Part shown: piece by piece, positions 21,022-33,480 of the stretch
Layout of the letters: each line of letters starts with the position of its first letter
How positions within the stretch are numbered: the first letter of the stretch is position 1
Source: Luzula sylvatica
Taxonomy: Eukaryota > Streptophyta > Magnoliopsida > Poales > Juncaceae
Assembly (NCBI GenBank): GCA_946800325.1
Contig: OX326957.1
Span: 61,153,070-61,217,069, forward strand
DNA length: 64,000 nucleotides
Reading direction: 5' to 3'
Translations under genes and position numbers: made by a program
Notes under the pieces: model-generated
Database searches by the model: none
Told to the model about the DNA's origin: nothing
What the model saw: the letters and a program-made list of their open reading frames with translations, nothing else

Positions 21022-23285
21022 TTTTTGTGGGTCTCCTCCAATTTGAGTTGTCGAATTAAGTTGTGAGCAGCTTAATTAATAGGCGACTGCATCGATAAGT
21101 TGTGAAGCCACAAGTCAAATCACATGTCCCCTGTGATCTGTGTGTCTTCATTCATCAGTATTTTGTGAAATCTCTCTATACTTCAACATGCCATCGACTC
21201 ACCACACGAGACTCTACTGTCTGCGATTTACAGAGAGTACAAAGTCTCGTCTCTCAACTCCGGTCCATTTCATTTATGAATTCCATTTCATTTATGAATT
21301 AACACAGAGATTTCTATAAATATTATATATACTACTTACCTCAATTTATAAGAAAAAGTTACCCGCTGTATTTATTCGCGAGGCCATTTACTAATGGGAA
21401 ATTATGCTATGTTCCTGAGATTCTCTCACTATTCACGAATAGTGGGGTATGGTATTAATATTCATCTCCAATTCGTATCTCTCATTTCAATTGACGGTTA
21501 ATTGTGCTTTGAATTAACGGTTAATTGTGCTTTGAATTAACGGTTAATTCAAATATAATTAGCACGTAATCAATTGTATTAGTCATCAATATAATTAATA
21601 ATTTTAATTAACGGTTAATACAATTCACCGAGTACAATTTTTAATTAACGGTTAAAAATCCACATCACTTTATGTTAATTATGTGGATTATTATTATTGA
21701 TCATTTCACATAAGATTATATGATTTATCAAATGTGAATGTAATGGAAGATAAAATGACAATACATAAAATACTAATAATTTAATATGAAATATTATAAA
21801 ACATACAACATATAGTAATATAGTAGTATTATTTTTAAAAATTTAATTTTCAAAATTCAACAAATTTATTATTTTTAATTTTCTCTTTATTATGACATTC
21901 ATATTAGCATAGTTCATACATATCATTTTTCATAATTTGAATTTGTAAAAAAATTGTGTAAAAAATACAACTCAAAAAATGCATTTTTACATAATATAAT
22001 TTTAAATATTTTATTTACATAATAGAATTTAAAGTATAATATTTTTTAAAAATAAATTATAATTATAATAATCTCATATAATACTAAGTTGGTTATATTT
22101 GTGTTTTTAATCAAACAAATTTAATATTAATATTTTTTAAAAATAATATTTTTAATATTTTTAATGTACTTTTGAGTAATGTTAATACTATTTTAATATT
22201 GTTATGTTTAATTTTGTTAAAGAAATTTTGTTCCTTTGACCGTAATATTTCATCATTGTCTAGAAAAAATTGGACTATACAGGAGCGAAGTGCGGAAATT
22301 TTCCTAGTATTATTTTATTAGTGGAGCTTCTTTAAAAGAAAATTATATGATTGTCCAAGATCTTCTAGATGGATTATATTGTTAGTATTTTTGTTTGGAG
22401 AAAAAAATGAGCCACAGAAAAAAGAAAAAAAAAATTATATAAATGAATTCAATTGAACTTTGCATTTTTTTTATTATAAATTATTAATAATATCATATAA
22501 ATGAATTCAAATTTACTTTGCATTTTTTTTTATATAATATTTAAATTTAAATATAAATGAATTCAATTAAACTTTGAAATTTTTTTATAAATTATTAATA
22601 TTATCATATAGTGAAGAAACTTGCAAGTTTGAACAATCATGCCCCTCGAGAGTCTCCGTTATCATATTAAATGAAGATGTCACTACCACTTATGTTTATA
22701 GTCAAACTCAAAAAATTCAACGAGTAACACTGACACACAATTTAAAAAATTGCGATTAACTTGGAATGAAAAATATTTAATAATTAAGGTGTAGTTTTCT
22801 TAAGAATAAATTACATGAGAGTTGAGAATAATAACTCACTAAGTTTCCGTTTTCTCTGGCAACAAGTAATTCCACGTAACGAGCAACAAATTTAAATTAG
22901 AAACAAAAAAAAACATAACATACGAACTATGCTAACACCAATATCAAAATCAAATAAAAAAATCAAATTAATGTATTTAATATATTTTACATTTAATTAT
23001 CCGAAATAATATTAATAGTTAATGCAGTTATTATTATATTAATGTATTAGTATTATATATATAAACTATTTTTTTTTTCATATTCAAATTTTATCGTGTA
23101 AATTAATGTGAAATAATAAATAATTGAATATATTTGATTTAACTAGTTCACGTCACTAAAAGCAGATTTTTTAAATTTTTATAAAATATATTATAAAATA
23201 ATAAGAAAAAGAAGAAGAAAAAAAATCAGGACCGTAAAAGGGTCCATGTCATTAAAGAATTGTGTTTCCATTATCATATTAAATG
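21022..23285. other. AT-rich intergenic repeats
   Basis: 21022-21100 holds the 5' flank of the hydrolase copy 2. At about 21486-21560 a roughly 24-bp unit built on GGTTAATTGTGCTTTGAATT occurs in tandem, with further ACGGTTAA copies to 21650. 21690-22270 is a dispersed repeat shared with 46785-47345. A segment at 22640-22870 is partly duplicated at 23265-24180, where a foldback element interrupts it. No gene is supported. Confidence 0.6.
21690..22270 (+). repeat. Dispersed AT-rich repeat, copy 1
   Basis: This stretch matches 46785-47345 in the same orientation almost base for base over long runs (for example GATCATTTCACATAAGATTA and AATATGAAATATTATAAAAC). Homology continues to the left, where 21250-21400 resembles 43285-43340 (TCTCTCAACTCCGGTCCATT). 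The two halves of the second copy are separated by a CACTA element. Confidence 0.85.
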
Positions 23286-24013
23286 AGAGGGGAATTCTTC
23301 AAAAACCTCCTAAGTTTTCTTCAAATTATGAAAAACTCCATGTCTTTTTAGAAACCCTCTATCTTTTTTAGATTTTCTCAAAAATTCCCTATATTTTTTG
23401 TTTCTTCCAAAACCTCCATAACATTTTTAGATTTCCTAAAAAAACACCTATCTTTTTATTATGTTTTAAAAAATTATCATTATATCCCCATAATTTTATT
23501 TATAAATTTGTATAATTTAATAAATAATAAATAGATATTAAACTATTATAAAAAATAAAAAAATGTTAAAAAAATAAAGTATACATAATATTAAAGTATT
23601 ATAATAAATAATACACAAATATAAAAATATTAATGAATAAGCTGCTCACAATTATTAATATTTTAATACATTATACCCTTTTTGTTATGATTTTCAACAA
23701 TTATTAATATTTTAATATCTATGTATTATTTATAATAATATTTTAATATCTATGTATTATTTATTTTTTGTATTTTAATATATATTTATTATTTATTAAA
23801 TTATAAATATTTATAAAATAAAATTATGTGAAAGGGTATAATGATAATTTTTAAAATCATAACAAAAAGGTAGGAAATTTTTTAGGGAATCTAAAAATGT
23901 TAGGAAGTTTTTGAAAGAAGTTAAAAATATAAAGAGTTTTTGAGGAAATTTAAAAAGATAAGGGGTTTTCATAATTTTCAGAAAAAATACGAGGGTTTTG
24001 AAGAATTCTCCTA
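23286..24013. mobile_element. Foldback/MITE with arms of about 200 bp
   Basis: The left end begins GGGGAATTCTTCAAAAACC and the right end finishes GGTTTTGAAGAATTCTCC, and inverse similarity continues inwards for more than 200 bp on each side, with an AT-rich centre. It interrupts a locally duplicated segment (compare 22640-22870). No target duplication was clear. The GGGGAATTCT end recalls Mutator-type foldback elements. Confidence 0.72.
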
Positions 24014-24443
24014 ATTGAAAACTTCCCCTCGTCTCCTTAAAATCCAAAGTCAAAAGTCCAATGAGTAATAATTAATAAATAACAACAAAAAGATAAATAA
24101 TTATAAGTCTACAAGGTGTAATTTTCACAAGAGTTGAGAATAACAGGTCGCTGAATTTCCAAGAAGTAACTAATCTGTTGGGAATAATACAATACAAACC
24201 GATGAAGATTTATTTGTACCTGTCAAATACAAATGCGTATGTATACTATTAAACGCTTCTGTGCCAACTCAAGACTTTTGTGACTTTTGTCACGTTCATT
24301 TCTTTGTGAAGCTCCAAAACTACTTTTTGGTTGCATCTCTCTTATTTTAGCCTTTAGTTATTTATAGCAAACCAAATCTTCAAAATATTTATTTAATTTT
24401 GGAGTTTGTTATTTATTGTTGTGATTTCTCCGTCACTGATTAA
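24014..24443. other. No supported gene
   Basis: AT-rich sequence that repeats parts of 22760-22860 (the AGAGTTGAGAATAA motif). Nothing else is recognised. Confidence 0.5.
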
Positions 24444-25437
24444 GGGCTTGTTTGTTTTGAGGGATTAGATGGGATAGGATTTCAATATCCGGGATAAGCC
24501 GAAAATTTCTTGTTTGTTTTGAGGGATTAAATGGGATAGTATTTCTTGTCCGAGTACTTCGTACTCCCACTTCAAAATCGGTATTACAAATCCATGGATA
24601 GAGCTATCCATGTATTTGATTATAATATTATTTCTTTAAATTATATTCAAGAACAATAATTATATTATAATTATATTATATTATATTAAACAACAATAAT
24701 AATATATTATGTACTATTTTATAATGTAATATAATAAAATTTAAAACAATTTATAATATAATATAATATAACATAATATAATATAATATAAAATATTATA
24801 ATATAATATAATATAATGTAATATAATATAAACCAATATAATATAAAATAATATAAAACAATATAATATAATATAATATAATATAATATAATATAATATA
24901 ATATAATATAATATAGTATAATCTAATATAATATAATATAATATAATATAATATAACATCAGATAACAACATAAAACAATATATACTATAATATAAAACA
25001 ATATAAATAATATAATATAATATAATATAAATTAATTAAAGTAATATAATATAATATTACATTACATTATATTATATTATATAATAAGAATTAAATTACA
25101 TACATATAATATTATATTAAATTATATAATGTTATTTTATGATATAATATTATAATATGATATTATATTATATAATAAGAATTGAAGTAATATAATATAA
25201 TATAATATTATAATATAATACAATATTATATTATACAATAAAATAATATAAATATAATATTTTATAATATTCAAATATTCAAATCCTGGATTTTGTACCG
25301 AAGAACCAAACAAGGGATTTGATATACATGATTTCAAAATGCAACAAATCAAACAACTCACATGGATTACCAAATACATGGATAGTGAAATACATGTATA
25401 TCACTATCCATGTATATCACAATCCCTCGAAACAAAG
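24444..25437 (-). mobile_element. PIF/Harbinger-like non-autonomous element, AT-rich core
   Basis: It starts GGGCTTGTTTGTTTTGAGGG and ends near CCCTCGAAACAAA, an imperfect inverted pair. The first 200 bp match the inverse of 62640-62815 and the last 170 bp match the inverse of 51333-51480, so it is a short family member of the large element at 51333-62815. The centre (24640-25260) is almost pure TATAA-type repeats. A 38-bp stretch at the left end is duplicated internally (24447 and 24511). The right terminus is degraded and no target duplication is clear; TAA precedes the left end. Confidence 0.7.
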
Positions 25438-25440
25438 CGA

Positions 25441-25689
25441 AATTTTTTTGTTTGTTTGTTTGATCAACTGAAGCAGCAGGCTCTGTGACTTGCATCCAGA
25501 TTATATTATATTAAGGTTATAATATAATACAAATGTTTTTTTTGGAGCTTATCATAAAATTAAAATAAAAAAATAAAAATGAAGTGTCACTACTGAATTA
25601 AGAAATCCAAAAGACCTCTTAATCCATCTACTATTTACTTCCTTTCTTTGATAATAGGTACCACTCCCTTGCTTTTTAATTCGTCTATT
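25441..25689. other. Short spacer, no gene
   Basis: AT-rich DNA between the Harbinger-like element and the LINE 3' region; nothing recognised. Confidence 0.4.
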
Positions 25690-26117
25690 TTGTACTTCTT
25701 AGTTCTCCGCTATTGAAGGATATCTTTCTTTATTGTTTCTACAAGCTCTCTATGTTTGAGATTTTTTTCTTGAAAAATGCGGGTACATCGTTCCTTCCAC
25801 ATCAAAAAACACGGATTGCCATAATCCAACTATTTTCCTTTGGGGTTTTGGGGTTTAATATTGCATTTAACAAGCTAGCTTCGTTGAGGATTTGGACATC
25901 AAAAATTACATCGATTCCGGTCCAAACCGTCACCAAATAAGGGCATTGATCTAAGATGTGTTGAACACTTTCTTCATTATTTTTACATAATACGCACCTG
26001 TTGGCGATCCATCATCCTCTCTTTCTCATATTATCTATCGTTAGTATTGCATTGACAGAACAAAACCATATACCATATTTGATTTTTTTGGGAGCTTCTA
26101 TTTTCCACATGTGAGTA
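25690..26117 (-). mobile_element. Old L1 LINE, 3' piece (zf-RVT region)
   Basis: On the minus strand the decayed frame reads MWKIEAPKKIKYGIW, then NAILTIDNMRKRG, CVLCKNNEESVQHILDQCP and VWTGIDVIFDV, which is the zinc-finger region after reverse transcriptase in plant L1 elements. The preceding part of the same LINE is at 40594-41005 and 42464-42885. The Mutator-like element at 26127-40357 separates them. Confidence 0.8.
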
Positions 26118-26430
26118 TATTTATATGGGAAAATATACTTTGCCCCCGAATCTCACCGCAGCATCCACGATGGAGTCGGATTGACCACACAACGTGTCAA
26201 TCCAGATGGCGATCCATGTGCAATTGACTTGCATACCACACCCCACTGTTACCCTCGCCGTCCACACGTCCCCTCTCACGTCCTTCCACACGTCCCCCGT
26301 CACCTTTTTCACTTGTCACACGGCGACCTTCCCTAAACTTACTTCCTGAGTACCTATTTGCACGTTAACCGATCCAATTTTGAATTATAGTTCCCGCTTG
26401 CACTATTATGCGCACTTACCATCTTCCCTC

Positions 26431-26540
26431 GCCATTGTTCACACTTCTTCCCTCGTCATTTTTACGTTTCTTCCCTCACAATTATACCACTTCTTCCCGC
26501 GCCATTGTTACACTCAAGCCCTCGCCATTTTTTCTCTTAT
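26431..26540 (+). repeat. Five degenerate tandem repeats upstream of the transposase
   Basis: Units of about 23 bp built on CTTCCCTCGCCATTGTTCAC follow one another up to the start codon. They sit in the subterminal and promoter region of the Mutator-like element, where transposase binding sites are often found; that role is an inference. Confidence 0.75.
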
Positions 26541-26546
26541 CCAGCA

Positions 26547-29266
26547 ATGACAGGTAATGATCTTTCTATATCAATCCAAACTTTTTTTTTCTTTTCCTCC
26601 ATACACAACGGTTTCCTTGTACCGGTTTAATTGTTCAAATCATCCAACACCCCCATTTGTTCAACTAATCAACTAAGTTCGTTCAATTTATTGTACTGCT
26701 CCATGCCGATCTGGTTTAATCATCCAACACCCCCATCTCCTTGTACTGGTTTAATTGTTCAAATCATCCAACACCCCCATTTGTTCAATTAATCAACTAA
26801 GTTCGTTCAATTGATTGCAGTTGTACTGGTTTGTTCAAATAATCCACTAAGTTTTCCCAATTTAATTCTGATCCAGATATCAATTTTATATACCGGTCTA
26901 ATTGTTCAATTACAAGTATAATTAACACAATTTGCTAAATCGATGTCCATAAACCCATTTCAGTACAATTGTTTAATTATTATTGTTACCAGAATTGGCT
27001 ATATCGCTGGCCATAGTCCCCTTTCAGTACCAATCTAACAAATTCCAATTATGTCAATTCCATTCAATTCTTTTCAGAAAATAATCATTCGGAACATCAA
27101 TCGATGAATTTCTAATTTAATAAAACAAATTGCTAATTTCCAGCGCAACAATCTGATACAGATGAGGAAATACCACAAGAAGATGAACTCCACAACGAAG
27201 ATGCAATTGACGAAATAACTGGTGAAGAAGACCCACTGGACGATGAAATTGATGACCACCCTACTGACGAAGACCCCCCCGACGATGAAGTTGATGATCA
27301 GACCGACACCGAATACCCACTAATTGAACCAGTAATTGGCATGTCTTTTGGGTCGAGGGACGAGGCTTTTGCGTTTTACAATCTGTATGCTCTCCGTTTG
27401 GGATTCGCAACCCGACGCAGGACTATCTATAGGTTTGAAGGCCAACCCGACAAGGCCACTTTCACGTGCAGTCGTGGGAGAAAGCCAGGGAACAATAGCA
27501 CAGACAAATGCCGACCACCTGCCGGTTTCGAGCAAAGAAAACGCGGGGAACATTCGACAGACTGCAATGCCCGTTTTGTTATCACTGACAACATGCTCAA
27601 CGATTTCTGGGAACTAACGCACCTAGAACTCCAACACAACCATCAATTGGCTCCAAAGAGTGTCCGTTTTTTTAAATGCCATCGCAAATTGCCAGAGTTT
27701 GTCAAGAAAGCACTCCAACTGAACGACAGGGCTGGCGTCCCGCAGAACCAGTCTCCCAAATCTGTTTTCGCGATGGGAGGGGGGGTCGAGAATTGTTCCT
27801 TCAACGAGAGGGATTGCCGCAACCACGTACAAGCTCAACGGGCTCTACGTCTCGTCAAGGGCGACGCCAATACCCTCATGCATCACTTCCATCTACGTCA
27901 ATCGCAGTCCCCGTCTTTTTTTTACAGGACGGAATTCGATGCCGACAATCGAATCTCGAGAATTTTCTGGATACACGATAGGGCCAGGAATGCGTACAAG
28001 TACTTTGGTGACGTCGTCACATTTGACACAACTTACCTCACTAACAAGTAAGTGCATTTCTCATCAAGTCGTAAGCCAATTGAATTATGCTAACACACAA
28101 GCCTTTCAAAAAACAGGTACGACATGCCGTTCGCGCCGTTTGTCGGCATTAACCACCACGGCCAATCAACTCTTCTTGAATGTGCTCTCTTACCAGATGA
28201 GACAACCCAGACATATGTTTGGGTTCTGAAGACATGGTTCGAGGCTATGGGAGGGGTCCCACCCAAAGGCATAATTACCGATCAATGCCCAGCAATTGGC
28301 AAAGTTGTCAAACAGGTCTTCCCGCGAACTCGTCACCGTCTGTGCCTCTGGCACATAGCAAAGAAGTGGGCCTCTAAATGTGGTCCAGGCCCCGTTGGCA
28401 GCAATCGCCTCAAACGTGTTGGAAAACTCACACATTCTTCCACTTCCACCAACCAATTCGACGAAGGCTGGCTACAACTCATCGTCGAAATCCCTCAAAA
28501 ACAAACCAAACTAGACTACTTCCAGTACATGTACACCATACGGGCAATGTGGGTACCGGTGTACTTACAGTATTTTTTTTGGGCCGGCATGAGTACCACC
28601 CAACGTTCTGAGAGCATCAACTCCTTCTTTGATGGTTTTGTCAACTCATCCACCACATTGACATGTTTTGTAGAAGGTTACGAAACGGCAATCCAATCTC
28701 GCTGGCATGCAGAGACGAAATCAGATTTTGACGATTTCAAAAATCGACCTAAACTAATATCCAACCACTTCTTCAAGAAACAGTTCGCCGATGCCTACAC
28801 GTCTATGTCCTTCTACACGTTCCAGCGGGAGGTCCAACAGCTACTTAACCTACATTCTCAACTAATCTATTCTGACGAGCACCATTCTGAATTCGTTGTT
28901 TCTGAAAATCAGCGTGCATCCGTTTCGGTACTCATTTTTGAAGACATGAAGATGTACACTTGCCCGTGCAAATTGCTCCAGTTATGTGGCATCGTTTGTC
29001 GGCACGCTCAATGCGCGTACCGTCATATCGGGATCCACAAGTTACCTGACGGACTATTGCTAGATCGTTGGAGGAAGGATTTAATTCGATCACACACGGA
29101 AGACGGTCAATTAACTCCTATAACCGTACGCAATCTGGACAGTTATGACAAATTGTACAAGGAGACGCACGCAATTTTGGTTCACATTGTACACTTATAT
29201 TCACCCCAGGCTGAAATGCACGAGTATATGCTGGACCGCCTAAATGCAATTCATGCCGTAGCATGA
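26547..29266 (+). CDS. FAR1-type Mutator-like transposase, late in-frame stop
   Basis: Three exons: 26547-26553 (ATG ACA G), 27144-28047 and 28117-29266, giving 686 residues; splice phases agree. Order: an acidic N-terminus (about residues 4-65), a FAR1 DNA-binding domain (FYNLYALRLGFATRRR, ending in ELQHNHQLAP), the MULE DDE core with D in VVTFDTTYLTNKY, D in GIITDQCPAIG and a probable E in FVEGYETAI, and a SWIM zinc finger (CPCKLLQLCGIVCRHAQC). The protein would bind the element ends and catalyse excision and insertion in the nucleus. The TGA at 29264-29266 is followed in frame by 43 codons ending in a GRPSNKR basic tail at 29395, so the stop looks recent. FHY3/FAR1 transcription factors share these domains, but the flanking target duplication argues for a transposase. 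Confidence 0.9.
26613..26816 (+). repeat. Tandem duplication in transposase intron 1
   Basis: A unit of about 117 bp (core CAAATCATCCAACACCCCCA) occurs twice, at about 26613-26728 and 26729-26816, with a shortened third start near 26822. The copies differ at few bases. Confidence 0.85.
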
Positions 29267-29398
29267 CAAATAATGCAAGCTCACGTTTGTGAGCCTGAGA
29301 CCGAAGACCCAATGGACGATCGAACTGAAATCGCCGAAAACAACTACCTTGAACCAGTCCATGTTGCCAGGTCGGGGCGACCATCAAACAAACGTTGA

Positions 29399-29782
29399 CA
29401 AAGTCACTGGGAACAACCTAACCGTACACGCCGAGTCAAAGGCCCACGGACTTCAAACCTCGATTTTCAAGCAGATTCCCCCATCAATTCACAGGTCAGC
29501 GTACTTATCCTTTTCATATACGTCACAAAACAATATTCCTAATAAGTAACTAATCGAACTCTACATGTTCTTTTGATGCAAAGGCTTCAACTCCCGTGTT
29601 TACGCCAACAAGACCATCTAATGATCTCTCGACGGTGTCACACATGAGTCTCCTCAGGAGGATCAACGAGATGCGAACACCTCACTGATCCACTTCCAAA
29701 AAAATTACACAATCCATACTTTGTGCTTTTGTTGCGAAAATGTTACAAATTAATTCAAACTAAAATTTTGTGTTTTCATTAT
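29399..29782. other. 3' region of the transposase gene
   Basis: No further conserved coding sequence. The stretch has an open frame to about 29549 with no recognisable domain, and then AT-rich sequence up to the CACTA insertion, plausibly the 3' UTR. Confidence 0.45.
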
Positions 29783-32700
29783 CACTACAACATAACTGGG
29801 GTATTGGGGCGGCCAAAACTGACCCAACAAGGCCTTAAAACCGACCCTATAGCTTATTGGAACGGTCAGCCGACCCTAACTGGGAGACCCTAAAGGTTGC
29901 GATCCTGTCAGGGGCGGGCCGACCCTATAAGGTTTTTGGGGCGGCATTTAATGGGGCGGGCCGACCCTATAGTCATATCAGTCAAATCAGCATAAAGCAG
30001 CCAAGTACTGTCAGAGTTATTGGGGCAGCCCGACCCTATAGCCTTATTGGGGCTGGCCGACCCAATAAGATGTGTAATTATTTATAATTATAATTATATA
30101 ATAATATAATATTATTCATTATTATATAATTATTATGCAAAATATTATATATTTATAATATTATTTATTATTATATAAATATTATACGAAATATTATTTA
30201 TTATTATATAAATATTATTTATTATTTACAATTATTTAAATTCTCGACGATACAAATACACAAACAAATGCACAAACACATAACTCGATGATAAGAATAC
30301 ACAAATGTTAAGAATAAAAACAAACTCGACAATACAAATACACAAACACAATACAAATACACAAATAAATAATTATGTTTACATATTTTAATACAAAAAA
30401 TACACAAACATATGCCTCGCCGCCTTGTTCGAACCGTTACAAGTTGTACGTGCATACCTACAAAAATAGTAAAATGTCCATTTCAAAAACATCAAAAAAA
30501 TTATAAAAAAAGATTGAAAAAACCAGAATTTTTTTTGCGTCAATTAAAAAAGACAAAACAAATTGACTCAAAATGAAGGGTTGGAATGAAAAAAATACCT
30601 AAAATTTGAGAAGCCCAGCAGCGATGAAACTGAAACCACGAGACATCACCTTCCTCCTCTCTTTCTCCGGGAGACATCTTGGAAAATCTTTGTTTCTAAC
30701 TCTGAGGAAAAAATAGAAAAAATTTCAATTTGTATAATCATTAATTTTTCAATTTGTATAAAACCCTAATTTGATCAATTTTAGATCAAATTTCAGATCA
30801 ATTTCAGAACAAAAATCTTAATTAAGAAAAGCTATATAATTAAAAATTAATACTAACTATAATCACTGTGAGCAACTCATCCAATCCAATGTGTGTCTTA
30901 ATGAAGGCCCACCTCCTGTCCCTGCCCCTCCGAGACCCGCCTCCTGCCCCTGCCCCTTCAAGACCCGCTTCCCGCCCCTTCAAGACCAGCTTCCTGCTCC
31001 TGCGAGACCCGCCTCATGTCACTCCTAAAATTAGAAGAGACGCAAATTGTAGTGACATGTTAAAAAAATTATCTATATTAAAATATTAAATTAAAAGATA
31101 TACCGTCATATTATTCTGCTGCGACGACGACGGGACGGGGCGATACGGCCTCTGCTATGACCATTTACAGAAAATAATATAAATTAAAACAATTACTCTA
31201 CATAAACCTAGTTATTTAACCTTAACATAAACCTAAAACAATTAGTTTACACACAAAATTATCAGAATTTTTTTATACATGAAAATAACAAATTTAAATC
31301 ATGTTAACCTTATTCCACAAAAAATTTCCAAGAAACATGCAGATTTCCTCTTCTCTACTCGTCAATCCTCACAATCGTCTCACTTCAAATCGCTTATAAA
31401 AAATAGCCCTCTTTCCTGCCAAAGTTAAAAAAAAATGAATTAAAATATAATCCAAATAAGAATTTGAATGCTTAAAAAATAACAAATTTGAGTCATATTA
31501 ACCTTGGTCCAAATTAATTTTTTAACAAATGTGCAGATATCCACTTCTCTCCTCGTTAACCCTCACAATCGTCTCACCTCAAATCGCTTCTAAAAAATTG
31601 CTTCTTTCCTGCCATAATTGAAAAACAAATGCATCAAAAATCATGCAGCAAAAAACAGTACAAAAGTTGTATTCAAAACTGTATTAAAAACTGTATTAAA
31701 AAATATCAGAGATTTCTGGTATATCTAAAAAACAGTACAAAAATCATGCAGCAAAAGCAAAAAATCTTCAAAAATCAGCAAAAAATCTTAAAAAAACTGA
31801 ATCGCGTGCAGCAAAAAAAAATTTAAAAATTAAAATTTAAACAATAAATACTAAATCCATGCAGCAAAAAAATAGTACAAAAGATTAAAGAACTGGGGTT
31901 TTCAAAATTAAACATGTTCAATAAAAATTGCAGATCTGGTATAAAAAACAGGCTAAAAAACTGGGTTTTTAGAGTACCAAAAATTTCGAAAAAATTTCTG
32001 GTATATTGATAATTAGAGATTTTGCAGGAAAAAATTTCGAAAAAAGTTCAAATGAGAGATTATTGAAAGTATATTTTATAGTACCAAAAATTGAACAGAA
32101 AAATGGTTTTTTAAAGTATATTTTACAGTTCAAATCAGAGATTTCAGAAACAGGATTTTGCATTGAAAGATCCACAAGTATAATACAATATAATTGAACA
32201 GAAAAATTCAACTAACAACAAAATACATACCTTCAAAACGAAATTTCAAACTAGCCTATCTCCATCGTGCCTTCTTCAAACCTCAAATTGGAGATCTGAA
32301 CTTGGGGGCTCGGGTGGGAAGAGTAAGGTGAGAGAGGGAAAAAATTGGGGATTTAAACTCGGGGGCTCGGGTGGGAAGAGAGAGGGAAAAGGATGAGAGT
32401 TAGGGTTTGGATGCATTAAATAAGAGAGGGAAAATGAGTGGGGGGCAGGATGTCGGGTTTTGGGTCGGTGGAAGTTGGGGCGGGCCGACCCAATAGGGGA
32501 TTTAGGGGCGGTGGGTTTTTGGGGCGGGCAGCCCCAATGCCTTGTAGGGGCGATCAGGGTCTTTGGGGCGGGCTGACACAGTACTTTGGGGCGGGCGGAC
32601 CCTGTAAATGGACGACCCAATAGTGTATTTAGGGGCGGTTTGGATTCAAGGGCGGGCGGACCCAGATTTTAGGGGCGGGCGGACCCAGTATAGGCCGACC

Positions 32701-32951
32701 CAATAGCCTTATAGGGGCGCTTTATTGGTTTTGGGGCGGTCCGACCCAGATTTTGGGGGCGGGCCGACCCAGTATAGGCCGACCCAATAGCCTTATAGGG
32801 GCGCTTTATTGGTTTTGGGGCGGGCCGACCCAGATTTTGGGACGGGCAAATCCTGTAATGGACGCCCCAGAAGCTTTATTGGGGCTGACCGACCCAATAA
32901 GAGCCCTACTGTAGGGGCGGCCCGACCCTAATAAACAGATATGTTGTAGTG
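29783..32951. mobile_element. Non-autonomous CACTA element 1
   Basis: The ends are CACTACAACATA and TATGTTGTAGTG, with the 3-bp duplication TAT at 29780-29782 and 32952-32954. Both subterminal zones are packed with short repeats of GGGGCGGGCCGACCC type in both orientations (29800-30070 and 32460-32940), the usual binding-site array of CACTA elements. The 3,169-bp interior (about 30070-32400) is AT-rich. It has no transposase; only unrecognised short frames occur. It lies between the transposase and the Ulp1-like gene of the Mutator-like element. Confidence 0.93.
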
Positions 32952-32954
32952 TAT

Positions 32955-33480
32955 CTACATTTTCCCAACGTTTCATTTGTCTTGTACTTGAAGAATTACA
33001 CACTACTAATTCCTCACAAATTAGCCTTATCAAGTCCAATTAAATATAATTCTCGGCCAATTAGGACAGGCCCAAATCATATATAAAAAAGGCCCAATTG
33101 TTCAAAACAAGGGGGATTCAAACTACTTTTTGACACTAAATAATCAAGATTATCAACGTTCAATCTCAATACTGACAATTAAGCTCTACCATCCACACTA
33201 TAATGGTATCTTTAGGTACACATTACTTGACCACAATCCTGAAGGTCCACAATAATCTGGCCCAATTGTTTACAAGCCCACCATTAAATAATACTTACTA
33301 AATTCATATACCAACACTGATAGACACACGTGCAATAGACACAGAAGATCTTTTATCGCTTCTAATGTTGAATTCTCATCATCATCCCTGACACGCGCCA
33401 TAACCCCTCTTCTTTCCCAACGTTTCTACCTCAAATCAACTCACATCAACCCCTCCCCTTCCCAAACCAAGCGACCTTAG
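32955..33480. other. Spacer inside the Mutator-like element
   Basis: AT-rich in its first half and C-rich after 33360. It probably holds the promoter and 5' UTR of the Ulp1-like gene. No motif could be assigned. Confidence 0.4.

Noticed and set aside
24741..25001. Open frame of repeated Tyr-Ile-Leu residues
   Set aside because: It is a translation of TATAA-type low-complexity DNA in the core of the Harbinger-like element, not a gene. The same applies to similar frames near 51463-51741 and 62516-62728.
24640..25260. Regular TATAA repeats considered as a CRISPR-like or satellite array
   Set aside because: There are no unique spacers and no fixed repeat unit. It is an AT-rich transposon core in a plant genome.
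26547..29266. Host FAR1-related transcription factor rather than a transposase
   Set aside because: The domains alone would allow it. The 9-bp duplication and the interrupted LINE show that the gene moves within a Mutator-like element, so the transposase reading is preferred.
30868..31089. Pro/Arg-rich open frame inside CACTA element 1
   Set aside because: Built from a short CCTCCTGCCCCTGCCCCT-type repeat; no start context or homology.
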